DNA of 64,000 bases from Jiulongibacter sediminis. Lineage in GTDB: Bacteria > Bacteroidota > Bacteroidia > Cytophagales > Spirosomataceae. The position numbers and the translations under genes were made by a program. Below, piece after piece: positions 15,911-24,894 of the stretch. The notes beneath the pieces were generated by a model. It made no database searches and was not told where the DNA came from. It saw only the letters and a program-made list of their open reading frames with translations. Location of the stretch: the NCBI RefSeq assembly GCF_001306455.1, contig NZ_LGTQ01000015.1, positions 1 through 64,000 of the forward strand, in the 5' to 3' direction. Within the stretch, counting starts at the first letter, position 1; each line of letters begins with the position of its first letter.

Positions 15911-18900
15911 ATGTCAATAAGAGTCGCTATTCGTCATAAAATGCATTATGACTATGATCGGATGATCAATGTTTCTCCGCAGGTTATCAGGCTGAAACCT
16001 GCCGTGCATTCCAGAACGCCTATTCAATCATATTCTTTGAAAATATCTCCGGAAAACCACTTTATCAACTGGCAGCAAGACCCATTCGGGAATTTTCAGG
16101 CCAGAGTAGTTTTTCCTGAAAAAATAAAGCATCTGCATGTTGATGTTGAGGTCATAGCTGATCTCAAGGTGATTAACCCATTCGATTTTTTTGTGGATGA
16201 GTACGCCGAGCAATTCCCATTCAAATATGAGGCGGCACTTCAAAAGGAGCTTCAGCCATACTTTGAGATTAATGAGGATGGCAGTCTGCTCAAAGACTTT
16301 TTAGAAACCCAGGTACCCAGAGAGCCTACTCAAATAGTGGACTTTCTGGTGCATGTGAATCAAGCTCTATATAAAAGAGTCAACTATACCATACGAATGG
16401 AGCCGGGGGTTCAAACCTGCGAAGAAACCCTAGGAAAAGCTCTGGGCTCATGCCGTGATAGCTCCTGGGTGCTCGTGCAGGCTTTCAGGCATTTAGGCTT
16501 GGCCGCCAGATTTATTTCTGGTTATCTGGTCCAGCTAACAGCTGACGAAAAATCATTGGATGGGCCCTCAGGCCCTGAAGCTGATTTTACTGATTTACAT
16601 GCCTGGTGTGAAGTTTTTGTGCCGGGTGCAGGCTGGATAGGCCTTGACCCTACATCTGGACTTTTTGCCGGCGAGGGCCATATTCCATTGAGTTGTACGC
16701 CCTCACCGGGGAGTGCTGCACCCATAACCGGAATGATTGACAAATGCGAGACTAAGTTTGACTTCGCAAATGATGTTTTCAGAATTCATGAAGAGCCTCG
16801 CGTAACCAAACCCTACAATGATGAAGAGTGGCAAAATATTTTAAAAGTAGGAGTCGCTGTAGAGGCTGACCTTGTAGCCAACGACGTTCGCTTGACTATG
16901 GGAGGAGAGCCTACTTTTGTTTCTATTGACGATATGGAAGCCGCCGAATGGAATACAGCGGCTGATGGACCTCATAAAAGAAGACTGGCAAAAGAACTTA
17001 CTTTCAGAATCAGAGAAAGCTTTGCCCCGAACGGAATGCTGCATTTTGGGCAAGGTAAACTTTACCCGGGAGAAGCTCTGCCACGTTGGCAATATGGCTG
17101 TCTCTGGCGAAAAGATGGGAAACCCATTTGGAAGAACTCAGAATTAATAGCCTCTCCGGCCAAAAAAGGGAATTATACTGAAAACGATGCTTCAGATTTT
17201 CTCAAAGAAGTTGCAAATACCTTGAGAATAGACGATTCAGCAGTAATTCCAGCTTATGAAGATAGCTTCTACTTTGCCTGGGAAGAAAACAAGTTACCTG
17301 TAGACCGCGATCCTCTGAAACTCAATCTCAAAGATGCAATTGAAAGAAGAACACTGACTGAAGTACTCTCTGACGGTCTTGGCAAGCCAAAAGGTTATGT
17401 ACTGCCAGTACGTTACAGTCGAAAAGAGGATTGTTGGGAAAGCTGCAAATGGCCTTTCAGAAGAAAACATTTGTTTTTGTTGCCGGGCAATTCATCTATT
17501 GGTTTCCGTTTGCCATTAAACTCACTTCCGGAAAGTATTCTGGAGCAGGATTATTTTCCAAGAGACCCTTTTGCACCTTTGCCAGACCTTGAAGATTTTG
17601 AGGCAAAACTTAACAGTCTTCCCGAAATACTCAAAAACCCTACAGATAAAGCATGCTTCAAAACGGCACTTAGTGTTGAAGTAGTAGAAGGAAGATTACA
17701 TCTCTTTTTACCGCCTCATGAGCTTCAGGAGCATTACCTGGAAATGGTAGCGGCCATTCATATGGTGTCTGAAAAAACAAAAACTCCGGTAGTGCTAGAA
17801 GGTTATGAACCACCTTCCGAAGGGAAACTCAACAAACTTTTCGTTACTCCAGATCCGGGTGTGATTGAAGTAAATGTTCATCCTTCGGCCAGCTGGGATG
17901 AGCTGGTGAATACGACGCTAAAGCTTTATGAACAAGCTAAACAATCAAGATTGGGTACCGAAAAATTTATGATTGATGGTCGTCACACCGGAACCGGTGG
18001 AGGTAATCACATCACTATTGGTGGCTTCACCCCAGCCGACAGCCCGCTTTTAAGACGACCCAAATTATTGCAAAGCCTAATTACCTACTGGCAGCATCAC
18101 CCGTCTTTGTCTTATCTTTTTAGCGGGCCTTTTGTAGGGCCTACCTCGCAGGCTCCACGGGTAGATGAAGGCCGTGATGATGTGCTATATGAATTAGAAA
18201 TTGCCTTTTTTCAGGTTCCAAAAAACGAGAATCCTCCTTTGTGGATTGCCGACCGGCTGTTCAGAAACCTTTTAATCGACGTTACAGGAAATACCCACCG
18301 GGCAGAGCTCTGTATAGATAAACTTTACTCTCCTTATGGTACGGCGGGCCGACAGGGAATTCTGGAGTTCCGAGGCTTTGATATGCCACCCCATGCTCAG
18401 ATGAGTCTGGCCCAAAACCTATTAATAAGAGCTTTGGTATCTCGCTTCTGGAAAACCCCTTATGAAAAAAGACTGGTTCGCTGGGGAACAGAGCTTCATG
18501 ACCGTTTTATGCTCGAGCATTATGTACGTCAGGATATCAATGAGATTGTAGCGGAATTACAGGAAACCGGCTATGCTTTTGAAAAGTCCTGGTTTGATGC
18601 CTTCATTGAGTTCCGCTTCCCGGTTTTAGGCAAAACTCAATTGGGAGATATGACGCTGGAGCTCCGCTGGGCCATTGAACCATGGAACGTTCTTGGCGAG
18701 GAGGTGACTTCCACAGGGACCGCACGCTATGTTGATTCCTCTGTAGAGCGGGTTCAGCTCAAAATTAACGGATGGAACGACGACCGATATATTATGGCTT
18801 GTAATGAAGTGAAAATTCCGATGAAAGCGACTGGAAAGGCGGGACAGTATGTGGCTGGAATCCGCTACAAAGCCTGGGCACCGCCTTCGGCTTTACACCC

Positions 18901-19234
18901 GACCGTTGGTGTGGATACCCCGTTAACTTTTGATGTTATTGATACCTGGAATAATAAATCTATTGGAGGTTTTACTTACCATGTGGCTCATCCGGGCGGA
19001 CGAAATTATGAGACTTTACCCGTCAATAGTATGGAAGCCGAAGCGAGAAGACATACAAGATTCTTCAGTGAAGGGCATACTCAGGGGAATGTCAAAACGG
19101 TACAGGAGTATACTGCCATTGGTCGCTTCTTTGAAGAAAAGCATGATTCCAGAATTGTCAATGTACCTGTTGAAGAAAAAAGCTCATCACTGGCCAATAC
19201 TTTGGATTTAAGAACGGCAAAGCGTCCCTCTTAA
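15911..19234 (+). CDS. Transglutaminase-like protease fused to circularly permuted glutamine-synthetase-like ligase (DUF2126)
   Basis: A 1107-residue two-part protein. Residues 1 to about 290 form a transglutaminase-like domain with N-terminal beta region and a Cys-His-Asp triad visible as C181 ('LGSCRDSSW'), H230 ('DLHAWCEV') and D246 ('WIGLDPTSG'). From about residue 300 to 1085 is DUF2126, described as a circularly permuted glutamine-synthetase-like COOH-NH2 ligase ('TMGGEPTFVSIDD', 'RHTGTGGGNHITIGG', 'NTHRAELCIDKLYSP'). So one chain joins a peptidase/amidase with an ATP-dependent amide-bond former. No signal peptide. The gene ends on the TTAA shared with Anbu. In other genomes these two domains are also found fused. 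Confidence 0.92.
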   Translation: MSIRVAIRHKMHYDYDRMINVSPQVIRLKPAVHSRTPIQSYSLKISPENHFINWQQDPFGNFQARVVFPEKIKHLHVDVEVIADLKVINPFDFFVDEYAEQFPFKYEAALQKELQPYFEINEDGSLLKDFLETQVPREPTQIVDFLVHVNQALYKRVNYTIRMEPGVQTCEETLGKALGSCRDSSWVLVQAFRHLGLAARFISGYLVQLTADEKSLDGPSGPEADFTDLHAWCEVFVPGAGWIGLDPTSGLFAGEGHIPLSCTPSPGSAAPITGMIDKCETKFDFANDVFRIHEEPRVTKPYNDEEWQNILKVGVAVEADLVANDVRLTMGGEPTFVSIDDMEAAEWNTAADGPHKRRLAKELTFRIRESFAPNGMLHFGQGKLYPGEALPRWQYGCLWRKDGKPIWKNSELIASPAKKGNYTENDASDFLKEVANTLRIDDSAVIPAYEDSFYFAWEENKLPVDRDPLKLNLKDAIERRTLTEVLSDGLGKPKGYVLPVRYSRKEDCWESCKWPFRRKHLFLLPGNSSIGFRLPLNSLPESILEQDYFPRDPFAPLPDLEDFEAKLNSLPEILKNPTDKACFKTALSVEVVEGRLHLFLPPHELQEHYLEMVAAIHMVSEKTKTPVVLEGYEPPSEGKLNKLFVTPDPGVIEVNVHPSASWDELVNTTLKLYEQAKQSRLGTEKFMIDGRHTGTGGGNHITIGGFTPADSPLLRRPKLLQSLITYWQHHPSLSYLFSGPFVGPTSQAPRVDEGRDDVLYELEIAFFQVPKNENPPLWIADRLFRNLLIDVTGNTHRAELCIDKLYSPYGTAGRQGILEFRGFDMPPHAQMSLAQNLLIRALVSRFWKTPYEKRLVRWGTELHDRFMLEHYVRQDINEIVAELQETGYAFEKSWFDAFIEFRFPVLGKTQLGDMTLELRWAIEPWNVLGEEVTSTGTARYVDSSVERVQLKINGWNDDRYIMACNEVKIPMKATGKAGQYVAGIRYKAWAPPSALHPTVGVDTPLTFDVIDTWNNKSIGGFTYHVAHPGGRNYETLPVNSMEAEARRHTRFFSEGHTQGNVKTVQEYTAIGRFFEEKHDSRIVNVPVEEKSSSLANTLDLRTAKRPS

Positions 19235-19968
19235 CCTTTGTCAAAAAGAGGGGATTTGTGAAGAACCCGCTCTACCAGGTTATCCGGAATCTCATTGACA
19301 GAGTTTTTGAGACGCTCTCCCCAGAAATCGGTAATTTCTTTCAGATCTTTTTCTTCAAGTCTGTGCTCTTCCAGCTCAAAGGTTTCCCGGTTGAAAATCA
19401 AAACATCGATCGGGAAGCCAACGTCATTAGCACTTACACGGGTTGAATCAAAAGATAAGAAGCCAGTTTTCAGTGCAAACTCCAGACTGGAATCATAGTT
19501 AATGGTACGGTTCAAGACCGGCTTGCCGTATCCGGAGTTTCCAATGATCATAAACGGTGTACCTTCACCTACTTCAATCCAGTTGCCTTCAGGGTAAAGC
19601 AGATATAGCTTCGGTTCAGCGTCTTTCTCCATTTGCCCGCCTACAATCGTAAAAATGTTAAAAACAATTCCACTTTGGGCCAGCATATCCCGGTCTTCTC
19701 TACTTACTCTCTTTATTTGGTCACCTAGGGCATTGACGGCCTTATACATTCGGTCGTATCCCTCCTGTTCATCAAGCAATTCCTGAAAGTAGGTTATCAC
19801 TTTATCTCTCACCGACCTCAGGCCTGAGGTCATTATAAAAATAGGGTACTTGCCGTATTTGTGGACAAAAACCTTCTTGGCGGTTGTGGTTTCAGAGCCA
19901 GATGTAATTCTGGTATCGGCGATTGCTACCAAACCTTTTCTTAATTTTATGCCCAAACAGTAAGTCAC
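19231..19968 (-). CDS. Anbu, proteasome/HslV-like NTN hydrolase
   Basis: A 245-residue proteasome-fold peptidase. The sequence starts 'MTYCLGIKL', so removal of Met exposes Thr as the N-terminal nucleophile. 'GLVAIADTRIT' supplies the conserved aspartate and 'TTTAKKVF' the lysine expected near position 33. Length and features fit Anbu ('ancestral beta subunit') rather than HslV, and no HslU ATPase is nearby. Its neighbours (alpha-E, ATP-grasp, transglutaminase/cpGS) are the classic Anbu context. It is convergent with the fusion gene, with overlapping stop codons. Confidence 0.92.
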   Translation of the reverse strand: MTYCLGIKLRKGLVAIADTRITSGSETTTAKKVFVHKYGKYPIFIMTSGLRSVRDKVITYFQELLDEQEGYDRMYKAVNALGDQIKRVSREDRDMLAQSGIVFNIFTIVGGQMEKDAEPKLYLLYPEGNWIEVGEGTPFMIIGNSGYGKPVLNRTINYDSSLEFALKTGFLSFDSTRVSANDVGFPIDVLIFNRETFELEEHRLEEKDLKEITDFWGERLKNSVNEIPDNLVERVLHKSPLFDKG

Positions 19969-19996
19969 TTCTCTTAAGCTGATTTTTATTGAATCG

Positions 19997-20004
19997 CAAA
20001 TGTA
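19997..20004 (-). promoter_or_regulatory. Candidate -7 box for the Anbu gene
   Basis: TACATTTG on the minus strand, exact TAnnTTTG, 28 bases upstream of the Anbu start. Just upstream is a short dyad CGGT-N6-ACCG (around 20011-20024), a possible operator; no clear -33 element. Confidence 0.4.
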
Positions 20005-20134
20005 AACTGTACGGTCTTAAAACCGACATTTTGTCTGATGTTTATTCAGCTAAAAAGATAATCAAGGACCACTTAAACTTTTTGAAACACAATCTCGTAG
20101 GTTCTTTTTGACTATTCAAGACAAACTCCATTGC

Positions 20135-23100
20135 ATGAAAAAATTCTATCTTCTTTTACTGATTTGTGTGGTCTTTCTTTCACAGGAAAGTTTTGCTCAA
20201 ATCAACCGGCAAATAAGCGGTACTGTTACCGACGAGGCTAACGGTGAGGCTTTAGCAGGTGCCAGTATTGTCATATCTGACAATTCCTCACAAAAAGGAA
20301 CCATTACAAACGCCGAAGGCCGCTTCCAACTTTTCATCCCACAGGAAACCTCCCGTCTTACCATCTCCATGATCGGTTACGAAACACAGGAAGTTTTGTT
20401 GGGTAATCAGAATGTACTTAACATTCAACTCAGGGAAGGAGCTTATCTGGAAGAGGTTGTGGTGACAGCACTCGGCCTGGAAAGAAACTCTAGAAATATT
20501 GGCTATGCTGTACAGCAAATTGATGGTCGGGAAGTTAGCCAGGTCAAAAGCAATAATTTCATTGATAACCTAGGTGGTCGTGTAGCAGGGCTTACTGTAA
20601 ACCAGGGATCCACAGGGCCGGGAAGTACTTCAAAAGTCACAATCCGGGGCGAAAGCTCTTTCACAAATAATAATCCGCTTTTTGTGGTAGACGGTATTCC
20701 GGTTAATAATAACACTGTTGTCAATATCACCTCTGATGCCGCAGAAGGTTTTCAGGAAGTTGATTTCGGGAATGGAGGAATGGATATTAATCCTGACGAT
20801 ATTGAAAGTGTAAGTGTACTCAAAGGCCCGTCAGCAGCCGCACTTTACGGAACCCGTGCCAGCAACGGGGTAATTTTGATCAAAACCAAAACCGGAGCTG
20901 AGAAGGAAGGAATTGGCGTTTCTTTCAGTACGTCGATGATGGCTGAAACGCCATTTCAATTGCCCCAGTTTCAAAACCTTTACGGTCAAGGTAACGGAGG
21001 TCAGTTTGAATATAAAGATGGTCTGGGTGCAGGAATCAACGATAATATCACTTACAGCTACGGCCCCAAACTTGACGCTGGTTTGCTGATTCCACAATAC
21101 GATAGTCCTGTGAATTTGCCTGACGGTAGTGTGGTAAGAGGAGGTGATGTGGCCATTCATGGCGGCCTGCCCATCACTCCTACACCCTTTGTTTCTCAGC
21201 CAGATAATCTCAAGAATTTTTATAACACGGGTTATTCTGCTATCAATCATCTTTCGATTTCTTCAAATGCCCGAAACAGTATGTTCAGGCTTTCTTTGAC
21301 AGATCTCAATAATAAATCGGTGATTCCGGGTGTGGATTTGAAAAGAAAAACCCTGAGTGGCTCTTTTACTTTTAATCCCACTGAGAAGCTGAGTGTTTCT
21401 TCAAGCCTTCATTACATGAACAGCGGTAGCCAAAATCGCCCGGCTACCAAATACGGTTCAGAAAATATCAATTATGCCCTTGTGGCCTGGCTGGGTCGAC
21501 AAACGGATCTGGAGCCGATGAAAAATTACTGGCAGCCTGGTTTGGAAAATGTTCAACACTATTCTTACAACTATACTTACTTTGACAATCCTTATTTTAC
21601 CCTTCTTGAAAACCGAAACAGTTTTGGCCGTGACCGTCTCTTTGGGCATGCTTTGGCCAGATATGAGATCACTCCGGAGCTTTCTATTCAGGCCAGAACG
21701 GGGATGGATTACCAAAATGAAGACCGGGAGTTCAGAAGGGCTTACAGTTCAAACCGCTACAAAACCGGGGCTTTTGCAACGCAAGACATTCTTTTCAGAG
21801 AGCTCAACAGCGATGTTTTAATCAACTATCTGCGACCGGTTAATGATGTGATGGTTGACCTATCTGTTGGTGCTAATCGCATGGATCAGTTCGCCAATAT
21901 GGAGCAATCGCAAACGCTTTCTCTGGCACAGCCCGGCGTTTTTTCACTAAATAATGCAGCCTCGCCGCTTCAGTATTTTCAAAATGTAGGTCGTAAGCGA
22001 ATTAATAGTGTTTACGGGTTGGCCAAATTGAGTTTCAGAGATTATTTATTTATTGACATTACCGGTCGAAACGACTGGAGTTCGGCACTAGCTACCCCTA
22101 CTTCGGCCGCAAACTCTTCCTTCTTTTACCCATCGGTATCAGGTGCACTGGTGATGAGCAATTTATTCAAGTTGCCGCCCAATGTCTCATTTTTGAAGTT
22201 GAGAGCCAGTTATGCTGAAGTAGGAAATGATACAAATCCATTCCAAACTGTAGGCTTCTTTGAGAGTCGAACACCTGTCAATGGCCTTCCAACTTTTAGT
22301 GATCAGGCTTCTATTGCAAATGCAAATCTTCTACCGGAAAGGATTTCTTCAAGAGAGTTTGGTGCTGATATCAGAGCTTTTAATGATCGCCTGAAACTTG
22401 ATTTTACTTATTTCAATTCATTGAGTAAAAATCAAATCATCTCTCTACCGATCAGTTCTTCCACCGGTTACAAAGAACAAAATATTAATGGTGGCGAAGT
22501 CAGAAACACGGGTTTTGAAGCTGTTGTCAATTACAGCATTGCCCGTCAGAAAGATTTCGGATGGAACATCGGGGTCAATTTCAGTACCTACAAAAGTATT
22601 TTAGAATCACTACCAATCCCGGGTCAAACCATCACGCTGGCCTATAACCGAATTTATGATAATGTGAATCAGACAGTTTGGTATCAGGTCAAAGAAGGCG
22701 GTAGGCTAGGAGATATGTATGGAACAGGTTATCTCAAAAATGATGAGGGAGAGTTTATCATTGGTAGTGATGGCCGTTATATTGTTGATAATTCACTGAT
22801 CAAACTTGGTAATTACAACCCTGATTTTATGATGGGTTTTATCAATCATCTGAACTATAAAAACTGGAGCCTCAGCTTTGTGGCAGACTGGCGTCAGGGT
22901 GGCGAAATAGTGAGTAGAACGCAGGCCCTAGCTGGTGTTGCAGGTCAGCTGATTGAAACTGCTGACAGACCTGAAGCCGGAATAATTGCCGAAGGCGTAG
23001 TCAATACGGGCACGGTAGAAAACCCGGTATACACTGAAAACACCAGAGCTATATCTGCTGAATCATATTATCGCCTTTATTATGACCGAAACCATGAAGA

Positions 23101-23359
23101 GAATAACACCCTGGATGCATCTTATCTGAAGTTAAGAGAGGTGCAATTAGGCTTCCAATTCCCGGAAAAATGGGTTGGTCGAAAGATCGCCGGAGCCGGC
23201 ATCTCGCTTATTGGTCGAAATCTTTTTGCTATCAGCAAAATCAAGCATTTTGACCCAGAGCAGGTCGCTTTTCAAGGTCAAAATGTACTCAGTGGTGTAG
23301 AAGACATGGCCTACCCAACTACTCGCAGCCTGGGGATTAAACTAAACATCAACTTTTAA
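20135..23359 (+). CDS. SusC/RagA-type TonB-dependent outer membrane transporter
   Basis: A 1074-residue protein with signal peptide ('FYLLLLICVVFLSQESFAQ'), then a carboxypeptidase-regulatory-like beta-sandwich ('ISGTVTDEANGEALAGASI'), a plug domain ('ALGLERNSRNIGYAVQQIDG' and 'SVLKGPSAAALYGTRASNGVI') and a large beta-barrel ending in an aromatic residue ('LGIKLNINF'). It should form the outer-membrane pore that works with the SusD lipoprotein 14 bases downstream and is energised by TonB. I begin at 'MKKFYLLLL'; the 9 residues before it are not signal-like. The imported substrate is not evident. Confidence 0.95.
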   Translation: MKKFYLLLLICVVFLSQESFAQINRQISGTVTDEANGEALAGASIVISDNSSQKGTITNAEGRFQLFIPQETSRLTISMIGYETQEVLLGNQNVLNIQLREGAYLEEVVVTALGLERNSRNIGYAVQQIDGREVSQVKSNNFIDNLGGRVAGLTVNQGSTGPGSTSKVTIRGESSFTNNNPLFVVDGIPVNNNTVVNITSDAAEGFQEVDFGNGGMDINPDDIESVSVLKGPSAAALYGTRASNGVILIKTKTGAEKEGIGVSFSTSMMAETPFQLPQFQNLYGQGNGGQFEYKDGLGAGINDNITYSYGPKLDAGLLIPQYDSPVNLPDGSVVRGGDVAIHGGLPITPTPFVSQPDNLKNFYNTGYSAINHLSISSNARNSMFRLSLTDLNNKSVIPGVDLKRKTLSGSFTFNPTEKLSVSSSLHYMNSGSQNRPATKYGSENINYALVAWLGRQTDLEPMKNYWQPGLENVQHYSYNYTYFDNPYFTLLENRNSFGRDRLFGHALARYEITPELSIQARTGMDYQNEDREFRRAYSSNRYKTGAFATQDILFRELNSDVLINYLRPVNDVMVDLSVGANRMDQFANMEQSQTLSLAQPGVFSLNNAASPLQYFQNVGRKRINSVYGLAKLSFRDYLFIDITGRNDWSSALATPTSAANSSFFYPSVSGALVMSNLFKLPPNVSFLKLRASYAEVGNDTNPFQTVGFFESRTPVNGLPTFSDQASIANANLLPERISSREFGADIRAFNDRLKLDFTYFNSLSKNQIISLPISSSTGYKEQNINGGEVRNTGFEAVVNYSIARQKDFGWNIGVNFSTYKSILESLPIPGQTITLAYNRIYDNVNQTVWYQVKEGGRLGDMYGTGYLKNDEGEFIIGSDGRYIVDNSLIKLGNYNPDFMMGFINHLNYKNWSLSFVADWRQGGEIVSRTQALAGVAGQLIETADRPEAGIIAEGVVNTGTVENPVYTENTRAISAESYYRLYYDRNHEENNTLDASYLKLREVQLGFQFPEKWVGRKIAGAGISLIGRNLFAISKIKHFDPEQVAFQGQNVLSGVEDMAYPTTRSLGIKLNINF

Positions 23360-23373
23360 CCGGAATACTGACA

Positions 23374-24810
23374 ATGAAAAATTTAACGATACTTTTTACA
23401 GGATTTCTACTCACTTTGGCCACCTCATGTACCAATGACTTTGAGGAGATTAACCTTAACCCGGTAGCACCGGTGGATGTTCAGCCAGAGTTATTGCTTC
23501 GCAAAGTTCTTTTTGATTACTCAGAAAAGATGAGTTACGAAGGCTTTGTAGCAGGCAATTTGCTTGGCCAGCTATTTACAGCGATTGATTTCAATTTATT
23601 TGATCGTCATAGCCTCACGCAGTCGCAATACGGAGGAAATCCATGGGAGTTTTTGTATGAGAACCTGAGAGATAATGAAATTCTTCTTGAGAAATCAAGA
23701 AACAATTCTGCCTTTAAGGTATATGAAGGGCCAGCCTTGGTATTAAAGGCTCTACTCACGGCTCAACTGACAGATTTGTACGGAGATGTACCCTACTCTG
23801 AAGCCTTACAAGGCAAAAATGGTTTTTTGACACCGGCTTACGATAGCCAGCAGGATATCTACCTGGGCGAAAATGGTATTTTGAAAAATCTGGAAAAAGC
23901 AGTGACAAGTATGCAGGCCTACAGCTCCGCGATTTCTTTACAAGGGGATATTCTTTATAGCGGCGACTTATCAAAATGGGTAAAATTGGCGAATTCACTA
24001 CGATTTAAGTATCTGATGCGGATTTCTCAAACCGGTGATTACACCTCAGAGTTGCAAAATCTGTATAGTAGCGGTAACCTTATTCTGGATGCCTCTGATG
24101 ATGCTTTTTACCAGTTTACCACATCACAGCCGAACAACTTTAGAATGTCAACGGCCCGTATTGGTGATTTCGGACTCTTTATCATGTCTGAAACCATGGA
24201 AGAAGTACTGACCGACCTGGATGACCCACGTCAGGCCCGATACTTCAGACCAACGGGTGGAAATTCAGAGGTCTATAACGGCTTACTCAATGGTCCCGAT
24301 GCTTCTCAACTGTCTATTTCTATCAATGATTATTCGTTAACCGGAACTATTTTCAGAGAAGATGCAGGGCTGATGAAAGCTAATTTTATGAGCAGTTTTG
24401 AGATGAATTTCCTAATTGCTGAAGCTGCCGAAAGAGGCTTCCTTTCTGCCGATGCCAAAATGCATTATGAACAAGGAGTAAAAGATGCTTTTGTCTACTG
24501 GTACACAGAGCTTCCTGAAGGTTATCTTGACAATGAAGCGGTAGCCTATGGTAGCGAACCAATCAAGCAAATTATTACCCAAAAATGGCTGGCTAATATT
24601 GTGAACGGCTACGAAGGCTGGATAGAGTGGAGAAGAACCGGCTACCCGGCTTTGAAAACTATTTCTGCCAGTTTGAATAATAACCAGATTCCTGTCAGAC
24701 TGCCTTACCCTGCCGGAGAGGCCGCCTTAAATCCCGAAAGTTATTCAGCGGCGGCTTCAGCCACGAATGGAAACAGTGTGAATGCGAAGGTTTGGTGGGA
24801 TGTCAATTGA
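23374..24810 (+). CDS. SusD/RagB-family outer membrane lipoprotein (SusD-like_2 type)
   Basis: A 478-residue lipoprotein. The signal peptide ends 'LLTLATSCTND', with the lipid cysteine near residue 19, followed by 'DFEEINLNPVAP', which resembles the 'NxNPN' opening of the SusD-like_2 group. The segment 'LTDLYGDVPYSEAL' and the C-terminal 'GWIEWRRTGYPAL' are SusD hallmarks. SusD proteins cap the SusC barrel and bind the incoming substrate. It is the usual partner of the preceding gene. No glycoside hydrolase or protease lies next to the pair, so this is not a standard polysaccharide utilisation locus. Confidence 0.93.
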   Translation: MKNLTILFTGFLLTLATSCTNDFEEINLNPVAPVDVQPELLLRKVLFDYSEKMSYEGFVAGNLLGQLFTAIDFNLFDRHSLTQSQYGGNPWEFLYENLRDNEILLEKSRNNSAFKVYEGPALVLKALLTAQLTDLYGDVPYSEALQGKNGFLTPAYDSQQDIYLGENGILKNLEKAVTSMQAYSSAISLQGDILYSGDLSKWVKLANSLRFKYLMRISQTGDYTSELQNLYSSGNLILDASDDAFYQFTTSQPNNFRMSTARIGDFGLFIMSETMEEVLTDLDDPRQARYFRPTGGNSEVYNGLLNGPDASQLSISINDYSLTGTIFREDAGLMKANFMSSFEMNFLIAEAAERGFLSADAKMHYEQGVKDAFVYWYTELPEGYLDNEAVAYGSEPIKQIITQKWLANIVNGYEGWIEWRRTGYPALKTISASLNNNQIPVRLPYPAGEAALNPESYSAAASATNGNSVNAKVWWDVN

Positions 24811-24894
24811 TAAATGATATTTGCGGAATCTATTCGAGGAAAAACATAGTTATTCTGGAATAGAAACTTTATTTCCTCTTCCTGGGCTCTTTAA

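Noticed and set aside
20831-21250. A 139-codon open frame antisense to the SusC gene
   Set aside because: No family features, and it sits inside a complete SusC plug/barrel coding region.
20135-24810. A polysaccharide utilisation locus built on SusC/SusD
   Set aside because: No glycoside hydrolase, lyase or sulfatase is adjacent; the GH36 gene is 5.4 kb further on, past the arsenosugar genes and a terminator, on the other strand.
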